Shown: one piece after another, positions 54,309-64,000 of the stretch
Layout of the letters: every line of letters starts with the position of its first letter
Position numbering within the stretch: the stretch's first letter is position 1
Source of the DNA: Allomyces arbusculus
Lineage: Eukaryota; Blastocladiomycota; Blastocladiomycetes; Blastocladiales; Blastocladiaceae
DNA length: 64,000 bases
NCBI GenBank assembly: GCA_027604705.1
Contig: JADHYV010000078.1
Coordinates: forward strand, 1 to 64,000
Direction: 5' to 3'
Translations under genes and position numbers: made by a program
The notes under the pieces: model-generated
Databases searched by the model: none
Seen by the model: only the letters and a program-made list of their open reading frames with translations
Told to the model about the DNA's origin: nothing

Positions 54309-56065
54309 ATGCTGCACATTGCGGCCTCGTGCGCCCGGACGGGCATGGGCCGTGGAGCCGTTGCCACTACGACACGCAACCGAGCCGCATGGACCAGCAC
54401 CCGCTCCGCATTCTTCGAGATGATGCCGTCGAGGACCCTGTACATGAGCCCATCCCGACAAAATCCTGCGCTGCGGTCTGTGCTGCCGCCCGCCCGTCGC
54501 CCGCCGAGCGTCGCGATCATTCCGCGCCGGAACCTGGCGTTTACCAATATTTTTGTCCGCATTGGGTTGATTCTGGCCAAGACGCATGTTTTCGACCGGT
54601 TCCGGCCCAAGGACGGTCCTTGGTACAAGGACTGGCGGATTCTTGCGACCGGTTTGGTTCTCGGCGGGTCGGGCGCATATTACGTTTCGCACTTGGAGGA
54701 GGTGCCGTTTTCACGTACGCGGGCCGACATTGGCATGTGCCGTCAAGAATGAATGAACAGCCGATGCTGATGGCGCTGATACTTGCCAGACCGAATGCGG
54801 TTTATCTCGCTGTCACCCGAGGCCGAGGCCAAAGTGTCCGAGGCCGCGTACCAGGAGATTATTATGCAGTATTGGCCGCGGCTCTTGAAAGTCGATCACC
54901 CGGTTCGTTTTTGGATTGCTCATGATTGTGCGAATGTTTGCTGCATCAATGACTGATGGACATTGCTTGCCAGATCGTCAATGTCGTGCACAAGGTGGCA
55001 TCCGACATTATCAGTGGTACACGCAATTCATCTGTCGCCTTTACTGTCGCTGGTAAGAATGACTGATAGGTTGAATCGCCTCGTAGCGGCCGAACTCGCG
55101 GACAAGGCCGACTGGGCGGTTCATGTCGTCGACGCACCGGGTATTTGCAATCTTTCGACCCACAATGCGCTCGAAATTTGCGGCTCAAAACGCATTTTCG
55201 TGGCGTTTAGAGATTCCCAACGCAATGGTTCTCCCCGGCGGCAAGATCTTTGTCTTTACGGGCATTTTGCCAATTTGCAAGGACCAGGACGGTCTGGCAA
55301 TTGTTTTGAGCCACGAGATTGGTACGTTTTCACTTGAACCGCTCACCCGAATGGGTGTATCGCGCTCCGTTTCTGATTTCCGAGCCGTCCATGATGTAGC
55401 TCACCAGCTGGCGCGGCATACCGCTGAAAAGTTGTCGCTCGAAAACATTTTGACCTATGTGTGTTGATTTCCAGCTCGATTTCCGATTGCCGAGTGGTCG
55501 GCTCATTTGCGCCATGTTCTGCCGTCACGTAGATGCGCCTCGGCCTCGCCTTCTTCTTTGACTTGGCCATTCTCGACGTGTCCGCTTATGTCACGAAGCT
55601 CGGCATTGAGTTGCCCTTCTCGCGCGAAATGGTCCGGTCATTCTCCTGACTCGCTCCCTCATCTTTCTCTGCATTCCTCACCCTTCCCTACCCCTTTCCC
55701 AGGAACACGAAGCCGACCACATCGGCCTTTTGCTCGCTGCAAAGGCATGCTACGACCCGGCCAAGGCCGTCGAGTTCTGGGAGCGTATGGCCGCGCTCGA
55801 AGCCAAGAATGCCGACGACAGCGAGGACGCTGACGTGGTGCAGTTTTTCAGCACGCACCCGGCCACGCTCGAGCGCATTGAGCGGATCCAGGCGCAGCTC
55901 GAGGAGGCCGAGGGACACCGCCCAGAGACGACGTGCAACCAACTCAAGGAGGAGCTGGACCGGCCCAACGGGATGGCCGCGTGGATCAAGCGCGCGGTGG
56001 ACATGGCGCGCGGCAAGGCCAAACACGACGTGGAGGTGCTGTTCAAGCTCGAAGCAGCCAAGTAA
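54309..56065 (+). CDS. OMA1: OMA1-like mitochondrial metallopeptidase, copy 1
   Basis: Eight exons: 54309-54714, 54790-54902, 54974-55016, 55087-55140, 55211-55321, 55400-55458, 55533-55631, 55703-56065; all phases fit, 415 aa. An Arg/Ser/Thr-rich presequence precedes a single TM helix ([21 protein letters not shown]), then [32 protein letters not shown], the zinc site HEIAH (240-244, split by an intron) and the third ligand region EHEADHIG (296-303). This is the complete layout of the M48C protease OMA1, which cleaves OPA1/Mgm1-type dynamins and other substrates at the inner mitochondrial membrane under stress. First of three tandem copies, all in one direction with 420-920 bp between them. 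Confidence 0.93.
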
Positions 56066-56485
56066 GCGAGCGCGGTGTGGTGAAGTGGTTGAGGGCGGGG
56101 CGGGCCGGTTTGTGAGCCTCACGCGGGTGGCTCTTGGGGAGAAAGTATGAAATAGAGGAAGGAGAAGCATTTTGCGTACACCATAATATTACACCTCTCC
56201 GTCGTGCACCTGTTCTCGCTTGTTGCTGCTTCAGGTCGTGACGCGCACTCCGTCCGCGCCCCTCCACTATCTTGCCACCCAGGCAGCCAGCGAGGCCAGG
56301 AGCCAGAGACAAGGACCGATTTGAGACCCTTGGTTGGTGGCGCAGGCGCGGAGGCGGAGCCATTGCAACGTCCGCCAACCAAGAGGTGCTCAAGAACAAT
56401 TACGCATCGTTCTTTCTCCTTTCGCGACGCTTTTCGAGCGAACAGCTGGCATACGCCCGACATCAGATTCCCAAAGACAATAACG
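56066..56485. promoter_or_regulatory. Spacer between OMA1 copies 1 and 2
   Basis: 420 bp; no supported ORF. Words near the start codon (CACGAG, AACAACGAT-like) partly resemble the leader of copy 1, as expected after tandem duplication. Confidence 0.4.
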
Positions 56486-58196
56486 ATGCTAAACCTTGCG
56501 ACCCGGACCATCACGAGGCGTGGAGCCGTTGCCGCCACGATGCATAGGACCAGATATTTCACTTCGTTGCTCATGACAGTGCCATCATGCAGCCTGTACT
56601 TTAGCCCATCCCGACGCGACATCGTGCCTCGTCGATCTGCGCTGCCGTCAATGCATCGTTCCCCTATCGCCACGAACGTGCTGCGCCGGAACTTTGCGTT
56701 TACCAATATTTACGCCCGCGTTGGGTTGACTCCTGCCAAGAAGCACACTTACGACCGAGTTCGACCAACTGGCGGTCCATGGTACAAGGATTGGCGATTC
56801 ATCGCGACCGGTTTGGTTCTTGGTGGGTCGGGCGCATTTTATTTGTCGCACCTCGAGGAGGTGCCGTTTTCGCGTATGTTGCCCACCTCTCACTCGGGGC
56901 TCGAAAACGTTGTCGTTTGGTCCTGACCACGATACGCGACAACTAGATCGCAGGCGCTTCATTGCGATGTCGCCCGAGGCCGAGGCCAAGGTCGCTGAGT
57001 CCGTGTACCAAGAAATGATCGAGGAGTATTGGCCGCGACTGTTGAAGGACGACCATCCGGTTTGTTATAGTGTTCATTGCTGGCAGCGCGCGGACCCGCC
57101 GTGTCGATGGCTAATGCATTTTGTGACCCAGATCGCCAAAGTGGTACTCAAGGTGGCCTCGGACATTATCAATGGTACGCGAGGTATTTTCCAAACGCAA
57201 TGTCGTCACACTGACCGACGGTTCGATTTGCATTCAAGCGGCCGAGCTCGCTGACAAGGCCGACTGGACGATCCATGTCATTGATGCGCCAGGTACTTGC
57301 AGGGTGTGGACTGCGACATCCGGTCATCAAACTCTGGCTCACAACGCACTTTCCTGTGATGTAGAGATGCCCACCGCACTCGTCCTGCCCGGCGGCAGGA
57401 TCTTCATATTCACAGGCATTCTACCGATATGTGTGGATGAGGACGGCCTGGCCGTTGTTCTGGGCCACGAGATTGGTTGTGCTTGCTCAAACCGTCCATT
57501 GGAGTGAGTGGAATGCGCCTCTCTAATTTTTGTGCTTCCTTCTGTCTGTAGCCCACCAGCTGGCACGTCATGGCGCTGAACAGCTGTCAATCGAAAACAT
57601 TTTGGCATATGTCCGTCCCAACCAAAAACCCCGCACCAACCTGGACTGCTGCTGACTTCCCAGTCTTCTGTCGAGTGCAGATGCGCTTCGTCGGCCTCGC
57701 CTTTCTCTTCGATGTAACCAAGCTCGACGTGTCAGCCTATTTTTCGCGCAGGATGGTGCGTTCTTACTCATCAAACGAGGAAGCATTTCGCGAAACCATG
57801 ATCTCACTTCTCCACCCTTTCTTTTTCCAGGAGCACGAGGCCGACCATATCGGTCTTTTCCTCACCGCGCGCGCGTGCTACAACCCGGCCAAAGCCGTCG
57901 AGTTCTGGGAACGGTATGCCTTCATCGAGTCCCTGTTTGCCGACGACGAAGAGCCGCCGATGATGCAGTTTTGGAGGACGCACCCGGCCACGTCCGAGCG
58001 GATTGAGCGGATTCAAGCGCGACTCGAGGAGGCTGAGGCGCACAGCGCTGAAACGCCGTGCCGTCTTCTCCAGGATGAGCAGGACCGGCCGGACGGGATG
58101 GGCGCGCGGATCAAGCGTGTCGTGGACAAGGGGCGCGCCAAGGCCAAGCACGACGTGGAGGTCCTGTTCCGGCTTGATCCCGTCGAATTTGATTGA
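56486..58196 (+). CDS. OMA1-like mitochondrial metallopeptidase, copy 2
   Basis: Eight exons: 56486-56873, 56947-57059, 57132-57174, 57239-57292, 57365-57475, 57552-57610, 57681-57755, 57831-58196; 402 aa. Exons 2 to 6 have exactly the same lengths as in copy 1 (113, 43, 54, 111, 59 nt) and all junctions lie at the same codons, so this is a tandem duplicate. HEIAH is at 234-238 and EHEADHIG begins at 282. Exon 7 is 24 nt shorter than in copy 1 (FDVTKLDVSAYFSRRM against [16 protein letters not shown] and more), removing eight residues of a loop between the zinc helices. The presequence (first 70 residues) is strongly diverged from copy 1, while the membrane helix and catalytic part are well conserved. 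Probably functional. Confidence 0.92.
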
Positions 58197-58539
58197 TGCG
58201 GATGCAGGTTGTGGCTGAGCAGAAAATGAGAAAGCTTGAGCTCGTGAACGGCTTGCATGTTTGAGACATCCATATCGTTCATGCCAAGGCAGTGCTACTG
58301 CAATTCTCGCTCGCCCTACTCTTTTCGCGTCTGAAGCCACACTCGGTGAACGATCTCCCATTGAACAGACATTTCACGAACACAGATTCTGGAGTGCTGA
58401 GCGTGGTCGCGGCACCATGAAGAGAACTGCCCAATACTGCCTTGCCAAGTCAAACTTTCCATCACCCTCCTCCATACTTCATCCCCTCGTCTCTGCCGCC
58501 CTCGCTCGTTCTCTCTGTACAAAAACTCGCAAACGGCTT
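58197..58539. other. Spacer after OMA1 copy 2
   Basis: 343 bp, no supported coding sequence. It could hide the lost first exon of the relic that follows, but no similarity can be shown by eye. Confidence 0.4.
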
Positions 58540-58830
58540 TGAAATAAAGCGCTTTGCCAATCTGTCCCGTTTCATTTTGCGCTCCCAGGAGGAAGAGGGC
58601 ACAATACTCAGACTGCATATGTACAAGAAGTTTGTCACAAAGTATCAGCCGATTCATGAAGAAAGACCATCCGGTCCGCTGGGATTGACTCTATAGTCGA
58701 TGCACGTCCGTGGTTTTTACGCGTCCTCCTTTCCATATCTAGATGATGAAGGGCGTGCCCAAAGTTGCCTGGGACCTCATTCACGGTTTGTCGTGCGTTG
58801 AATCTGCACTTCGGGTCACGGCTGACCAAG
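58540..58830 (+). pseudogene. Relic of a further OMA1 copy (exons 2-3, perhaps 4)
   Basis: 58743-58785 is an exon-like segment of exactly 43 nt between TAG and GT, reading MMKGVPKVAWDLIH plus one base; it matches the 43-nt third exon of the live copies (IAKVVLKVASDIIN). Before it, KRFANLS (58540-58565) and MYKKFVTKYQP (58620-58650) match RRFIAMS and VYQEMIEEYWP of exon 2, and, after a change of frame near 58655, MKKDHP ends at a GT exactly where exon 2 of the paralogs ends in KDDHP. Material is also inserted between the two halves. After 58790 words like GCTGACCAAGACGAGG faintly echo exon 4. No zinc-site sequence remains. A decayed duplicate. Confidence 0.72.
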
Positions 58831-59111
58831 ACGAGGCCTGAGGCAGGATGAAGGTCAATCAAAGCCTGCGCGAGCGTCGTTGAGAATTGAGAGTTGATGC
58901 CGTCGCAATTTGCACGACTTGAATTCTGCTGATCGTTGTGAAGTTCATTTGTGTCCACGTCAAACCATCTTGCGCGTGCTGAATCAGCCAGATCTCGACT
59001 TGCAAGAGCCTCGCCGAGTCTCCATCAACAACCACTCACAACCACTCCCAGCTCCCAACGACTGTCTGCAGCTGAACCAAGCTAGCGATTCAAGCAGTTC
59101 CAATCTCCAAG
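58831..59111. promoter_or_regulatory. Upstream region of OMA1 copy 3
   Basis: 281 bp; the last 100 bp (CAACAACCACTCACAACC) are CA-rich, like a 5' leader. No ORF. Confidence 0.4.
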
Positions 59112-60702
59112 ATGTTTGCAACAACACTGACCGGCACCCCGCTCCGCGCCACGGCTCATGCTATGGGCTGGAATGTGATGGCGGCACAAACGCTCGCCAC
59201 TGTCAAGAATGGACGACACTGCACCACAATCGCTGCGAGCTGCACGGCGTTCCGGCCAGTCACGTCGGCGCTGGCACAACGCTCTCCCATGCTGACGTTG
59301 CCGGTCAGGACGAACGCGCTCGCTCGCACCATGTCTCAGTTTGGGTCTCGTGGGTTTCAAGGCAAGCGGCGGTTCGTGGATGGTAAAATACGATTTTCTC
59401 GTCAAAAACGCGTGTCAACGTCAGGCAAGTATCGTACGCTCACGATGACGACTCGAACGTGCGTGTAGCTGAGCCGTGGTATCAGAACCGCACGACGCTC
59501 TATGGCACCGGCATTGCCATCGTCGGAACGTCGCTCTACTATGTGGCGCATCTCGAGGAGGTGCCGATTTCCGGTACACTTTATGATGCCCGCCCATATT
59601 CATTTGCTCCACCTCGTATGCCCGACTGAATCGTCGTTTGCGCTGGCCTCCAGGACGCCGCCGGTTCATGAACGTTTCGCAACAACAAGAGGAGCAAATG
59701 GCCAAGACGGCGTATGATCAAGTCATGATGGAGTACTCGGCGCGCATGCTGCCCGCGACACACCCGGTATTCGCTTCACGCTATCCATTTATCCGGAGCG
59801 CCGTCGGCCAGTCGCTCATGCTTTCCTTCCTTGCGTGTTCTTGTATCTTAGACCACGCGCACGGTCGAGCGGGTTGCAACCAAGATCATTCGCGGTAAGT
59901 TCGATTGGTTGGTTGCCTGGCGCGATTCCATTTATCTGCACCAAGATTGCTAATTACTCGCTTTCGACTGGGTGGACTATGTATAGCCGCTGGCATGGAG
60001 GATCTTCGCTGGGAGTTCCACGTTATTGACTCGCGCGGTGCGTTGCTTAGCGGCCTGGAGTCCCCAACTCCATCGCGGTATCTGAACACTATCCGTCTTC
60101 TCAGAGCAAAATGCGTTTGTTCTCCCCGGCGGTAAGGTTTTTGTCTTCACGGGCATTCTTCCCGTGTGCAAGGACGAAAACGGACTGGCGATTGTGCTCG
60201 GCCACGAGATCGCGCACCAAATGGCGCGGCACAGCGCCGAAAAGGTCTCGATCTCCCTTCTCGTCGAACTCGCGCGCATTGCCGTGTCAGTCTTTTTTGA
60301 CGCGTCGTACCGGATGACGGGAATCTTCACGGAGCTCGGCCTGATGCGGCCGTTCTCGAGGAGCATGGTACGGTTTGCTGCGTTGATGGTGCTCACGCCG
60401 TGCATGCGCTGATGCGCGGGGTCACCACCACATAGGAATCCGAGGCCGACCACATTGGCCTGCTGCTTGCGGCGCAGGCATGCTACGACCCGGCCGCGGC
60501 GGTCGGGTTCTGGCAGCGCATGGCCGCCAAGGGCGAGAGTGGGCCCGCGTTCTTGTCGACGCACCCAGCGCACCGGGACCGCATCGAGCAGATTCGGGAG
60601 TGGCTGCCCGAGGCGGAGCGCCGCCGCGAAATGTCGAACTGCCATGAGACGGCCGGGTTCCTCGCCGACATGTTCCACCAGATGCAGCAGTCGCGCTGGT
60701 AA
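59112..60702 (+). CDS. OMA1-like mitochondrial metallopeptidase, copy 3
   Basis: Seven exons: 59112-59382, 59469-59573, 59654-59766, 59852-59894, 59987-60037, 60105-60367, 60436-60702; 370 aa. Membrane helix GIAIVGTSLYYVAHLEEVP, GRRRFMNVS, NAFVLPGGKVFVFTG, HEIAH at 228-232 and ESEADHIG from 283 are all present. It differs in gene structure: the intron inside HEIAH and the next one are absent (one 263-nt exon replaces two), and an extra intron cuts the N-terminal part before PWYQN. For that intron I prefer donor gtaaaa at 59383 (86 nt); a donor gtacgc at 59434 (35 nt) is also in phase. The C-terminus is about 35 residues shorter than in copies 1 and 2. The zinc-site loop after HEIAH is longer. 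Most diverged of the three but apparently intact. Confidence 0.9.
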
Positions 60703-61707
60703 CGCGACGGTATGTCCTCGGCGGCGGGCCGCGAGTTTGATCCGGAAGTGTCGAATTCGGCGTGGTGGAACCCGTTGCGGTTCATGCGCGGGATACCATC
60801 CGCGGGGGCGGTCGGTTTCTCGTAGCAAATCCAAAATATAAATGTTACGATTTGTGTAGCCACATGTCGTGCACAGCACGTTGCCTGCGGCTGCAGCCCC
60901 GTCGCTTCGATGCTGGCCGTCATCAATACCTATGGTCCCAATGCATCAACCATGGCGATACAGACTGGTGAGGTCCTGCGAGTCCACCTCCTGACATGTT
61001 CGCCGTTGATGTGACCACATCGCAATAAACCCACAGGAACGTTTCGCTTTGGATTACTCACTTTCGACTACGACAAACCTGCTCGCCGGCAACCGACAAT
61101 CAGGCAGAACAGTTATATGCATTGGTGGCGCGAGCGAGATGTTATGCTTGATATGCCATATTTCGCACCCTCCAATCATCAGTTCATGGTTTTGTTGGTG
61201 TTGCTCCTGATGCTTGCTTCATAGACGGCAACCATCGAGTGTCAGCCATCACGCCTTCAACCACTCTCGAACTTGCGTACTTGCCGTTGGCTTGATTTTT
61301 GGCGATGTTTGCTGCTGCTCGCGCCCGACGCTCGCCAGCACTTCTGAGTAGCTTAACCCCGTATCTTTGCACAAATGTGAGCAAGTGGAACGCAGAGGGG
61401 AGAAGGGTCGCAACGCTGGTCGCGCTTCGATGCCTTGTTCTCGAAAATGGACTGTAACCGAGGTAGGCACGTCCGCGTCGATTGGTGATTTTATGACGGC
61501 CGCCCTCCAGGACCCGTCACTTGTGTAATCGCTGGACTTGAACAAAGGGTTGGTGTGAAATGAGCAGCGGCCGTTCACAAACGAAACGAGTTTTTTGAAA
61601 CTATGACAACGAATAGTTTACACCAACAATTGCCCACCAAGTATAAGTCAATAACAATCCTCACAATCTAAGAGTTCAATCTCAAACAGTTTCCGCCCTC
61701 GTCCACC
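60703..61707. other. Convergent intergenic region
   Basis: 1 kb, lower GC than the genes from 60830. Minus-strand frames at 61184-61578 show no family resemblance. An AATATAAATG at 60833-60842 may serve polyadenylation of OMA1 copy 3. Confidence 0.45.
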
Positions 61708-62500
61708 TCAAACTTGCTTCAGTTCCCGCGGCGCATGCTCCATGTACCGCTCCAGCGCCGCAAAGAAGTCGTCAAATAGGGCAAGCTTCTTCTCACTGCG
61801 CCACCAAAATAGGGGCCCCATGGCCCACAGTGCAAGGTTAGATGTGCGCAGCACCGCTGCTCAGTCAGGGCAAGCACGGCGCACCACGACGGGTCGAGCT
61901 TGAGGGCCAGGAGGTCATGAACCGTCATGGCAAAAGACCTATGCCCGTGATCACACTTGTCGAGCGCGCGGTGCACGTACGCGAGCGTGCAATCGTGTCG
62001 GTCGCCATGAGCCCATGGGCGGGACCGTGCGTTGCAGAGCACCGTCTGGAGCATTTCCGCGAGCATCGACGCGATCGTGGAGTTCGGGACCTTTGGGAAC
62101 GTGCACTTGACGTGTGCTCCAAAGTCGGTGGGGAACTCTCCTTCGAACTCGATGAGCACGACCACCATGTTGATCATCTTGGCAAGCTTGGTCCTTGGCC
62201 CGCTCGTAGAGGCCCCTCGGCGCGCTCGACCTCGAGGACGTGCAGCTGCATGCGCACCCACGCAATAACTTCAATCAGGTCGACTGCACCCGGAACGTAC
62301 TGCACGCGCATGGAGTCGTCGAGCGAGCCCATGGGCTCCTTGGTCCATGCTTGGAACATGAACATGGCCGGTGCGACGACCAGCGTCGGCGTAACCTTGC
62401 AGTTGCGCGACACGGACGGTGGACCCTGAAAGATCCGGTCCGAGTCGGAATTGTCTTTGTTGTCGAGCATACACACCATCTTCACTTGATTCTCATTCAT
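61708..62500 (-). CDS. Orphan protein, three exons
   Basis: Exons 62500-62258, 62186-61885 and 61795-61708 (phases 0 and 2) give 210 aa. Donors are gtgcgc in both introns, which fits the local consensus; the first acceptor is AAG, which is unusual and the weakest point, while the second (gcgcag, with a ctaac branch motif) is normal. The protein reads TPTLVVAPAMFMFQAWTKEP, MINMVVVLIEFEGEFPTDFG, SMLAEMLQTVLCNARSRPW, then an amphipathic end LALFDDFFAALERYMEHAP. Mixed alpha/beta, seven or so Cys, no signal peptide or TM. Family not recognised. Without introns the frame breaks twice, so a pseudogene is the alternative; the exact closing of phase argues for a real gene. Confidence 0.45.
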
Positions 62501-63127
62501 CTTACGCGATCCGTCATGCCCGTTACACTTGTCGCCTTAACGATACATCTCCAGCATTTACCAGTCCAGAGAACCACCACGCCAGTTCAGCAGCGTGGGC
62601 GAAGCAAACGGCCAACCACGTCAGTTTTTGCCTCCCACGCCCACCACCACGTCAGCTGTGGTTCTCGTTCCACGCCATCACTGACGGTTCTCTTGGAAGT
62701 GCCCTTGAGCACTTCTGCCCTTGCTTCGCCAACCAAACCAACCATCACCGCACCCGGCTCGAAGCGCCAGACCATAAAAGCTTCGGCTCCCCCGCACCAT
62801 TTCGCATCTCCACCGCCCTCAGTCCACAGCGCTTCCCGACTCTTCCCGCAGTCACGAATCGAACCAGTGAGAGTAGCGCGCCCAAAACGCAAACGACTTT
62901 TGAGTATGCATCCATCAATCACCCCAGCTCGTTTGCTGATAACCTTCTCTCGGATACTGATTAAAGTCGCTGATCGTGCGCACCAGTGTTAGAAACAGGG
63001 CCTTTGACCTCAGGCTGCAGAACTGGGAGCCAAAAGCGGGGGTTCCCCCACCGAACCGATGCGAGACTCGACAAGATGTGCAGGACTGCACTGTCCACGG
63101 TCCTGGCGGAAATCGTCGATTCGCCTG

Positions 63128-63480
63128 CCCCCCAGCATGATAATGCTGGTGCATGTTTCTCATTGCACGAACGCCATCTCGTCCACTACCAGCGATGCTG
63201 GTTGTGTCGTTTCACGATGTGCACTGAGTCAGTCTACTGATGCTTCTCCACGCGACGCGCCCCAAAATTATCTGCCAAGGCTGTTCCTTGCGATGCACGC
63301 CGAGCCTTCTCCTCGCAATCGCCAACGTCGAGCACGTCAATGATCCATGATTCTGGCGATGCGAACCGACAAACCGTCTGCCCCCCCCCCCCCCAGCACA
63401 ACGCCGATGCATGTTTTCTTTTCGCGATGAGCGCCAATTTTTCCACCCCCCCCCCCCCAGCGCGACGCTGGTGCATGTTC
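63128..63480 (+). repeat. Three copies of a C-run plus TGCATGTT element
   Basis: C runs of 6 (63128-63133), 14 (63381-63394) and 13 (63446-63458) are each followed at once by AGC(A/G), 6-10 variable bases, GC(T/C)G(A/G)TGCATGTT(C/T)T. The constant part is about 25 bp. Confidence 0.75.
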
Positions 63481-63749
63481 TGGACAATGTGCCCAACGGT
63501 CAACGCTTTTCATGGACGCGACACCACTCTGTGACCACATACCGAGTTAACACCTGCAAATCAATCCTATGGGCAAGGCTGGATTGTTACAAGCTCGCTT
63601 CGAGATCCCGGACAAACTGAGAATCACTCTGACCTGCTTCGCGTAAAAAAAAAAAATCACCAAGCTGATTGGGCGTACTGAAGCAAGTGCGGACACAAGA
63701 CCCATGGAGGGCCTTGATCAAAATGCGCAGAAGACGCCGTCAAAGCAGA

Positions 63750-63823
63750 GAGAGCGCCTGTGAGCTGTTGCGCGACGATGCGAGCGGAGAGCGCCTGTGA
63801 GTTGTTGCACGACGATGCGATTG
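63750..63823 (+). repeat. 37-bp direct tandem repeat, two units
   Basis: Units 63750-63786 and 63787-63823 start GAGAGCGCCTGTGAG and differ at about four positions, mostly C to T. Confidence 0.9.
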
Positions 63824-64000
63824 GTGAGATGATGCTTTTCCGTGATGTAATTGAGTGCCTCCGCTTGCTGGTTGGTTGGGGGTTCGCCGCGCTTTGATGT
63901 AGGTACGTCCGCTTTTTTTCCTCATATTTCTTGCTTCTCGGGATGCTTTCTCACTTATCAACAGTCTTCTTGTGTAGCTTGGCTCGATTCGTCTTCTGCT

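Larger units (their letters stand above)
62501..64000. other. Repeat-rich region at window end
   Basis: 1.5 kb with no supported gene. It holds three copies of a C-run-associated element (63128-63480), a 37-bp direct repeat (63750-63823) and an A run at 63645-63656. Frames on both strands near 62500-62990 are Ser/Pro/Thr-rich but have no family match. Confidence 0.5.

Noticed and set aside
59383-59468. 35-nt intron 59434-59468 in OMA1 copy 3
   Set aside because: Also in phase, but an 86-nt intron from 59383 aligns the protein better with the other copies (FVDAEPWYQN against [10 protein letters not shown]).
63591-63615. GCTTCGAGATCC as a tRNA T-arm
   Set aside because: One mismatch and one inserted base against the B box, and no supporting stems.
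63120-63830. CRISPR-like array
   Set aside because: Repeats are few, imperfect and irregularly spaced, in a eukaryotic genome without cas genes; homopolymer-linked repeats explain them better.

Overview
The window is eukaryotic nuclear DNA: very GC- and CpG-rich genes cut by short introns (mostly about 35-110 nt, phases 0, 1 and 2), packed tightly and often head to head. The gene set (C-5 sterol desaturase of ergosterol synthesis, Mgr2/ROMO1, V-ATPase c'', NIMA-type kinase, TRAPPC11, NOL11, OMA1, UPF0187/bestrophin anion channel) fits a fungus. The retention of TRAPPC11- and NOL11-like genes, the high GC and the dense introns suggest an early-diverging zoosporic lineage; a blastocladiomycete such as Allomyces is my best guess, by inference only.

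Layout. 1-3.9 kb: end of a glycosyltransferase-like gene, a Dph6-like PP-loop ATPase, and a divergent 3-mercaptopyruvate sulfurtransferase. 4.3-15.6 kb: three tandem two-exon alpha/beta-hydrolases (Say1/arylacetamide-deacetylase type) and a broken last-exon relic, interrupted by a 4.4-kb gene-poor stretch. 16.0-26.0 kb: Sec1/Munc18 and TRAPPC11 back to back, then the NEDD8 E1 regulatory subunit. 26.0-28.6 kb: a CpG-starved, AT-richer gene desert with about 100-bp tandem repeats. 28.6-39.4 kb: bestrophin-like channel, a small orphan gene, Mgr2/ROMO1, NOL11 and a NEK kinase. 40.6-47.9 kb: secreted lysozyme-like protein with a mucin-like tail, UTP12/WDR3, a small coiled-coil protein. 48.0-53.9 kb: an unresolved small gene, ERG3, VMA16, a cytochrome-b5 domain protein. 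54.3-60.7 kb: three tandem OMA1 metallopeptidases with a decayed fourth copy. 61.7-64 kb: an orphan three-exon gene and a repeat-rich end.

The genes do not form one pathway. Clusters that do make sense are the two expanded families (hydrolases and OMA1), the SEC1/TRAPPC11 divergent pair (both membrane traffic), and NOL11 and UTP12 within 10 kb (both pre-rRNA processing). Exon models were built by hand from splice motifs, reading phase and family similarity; every model given with exact exons closes in frame. The most unusual general features are the 5' splice sites (GTNCG in about 40 of 67 placed introns), the long G/C homopolymers sitting in introns and 3' flanks, and the sharply CpG-depleted island.
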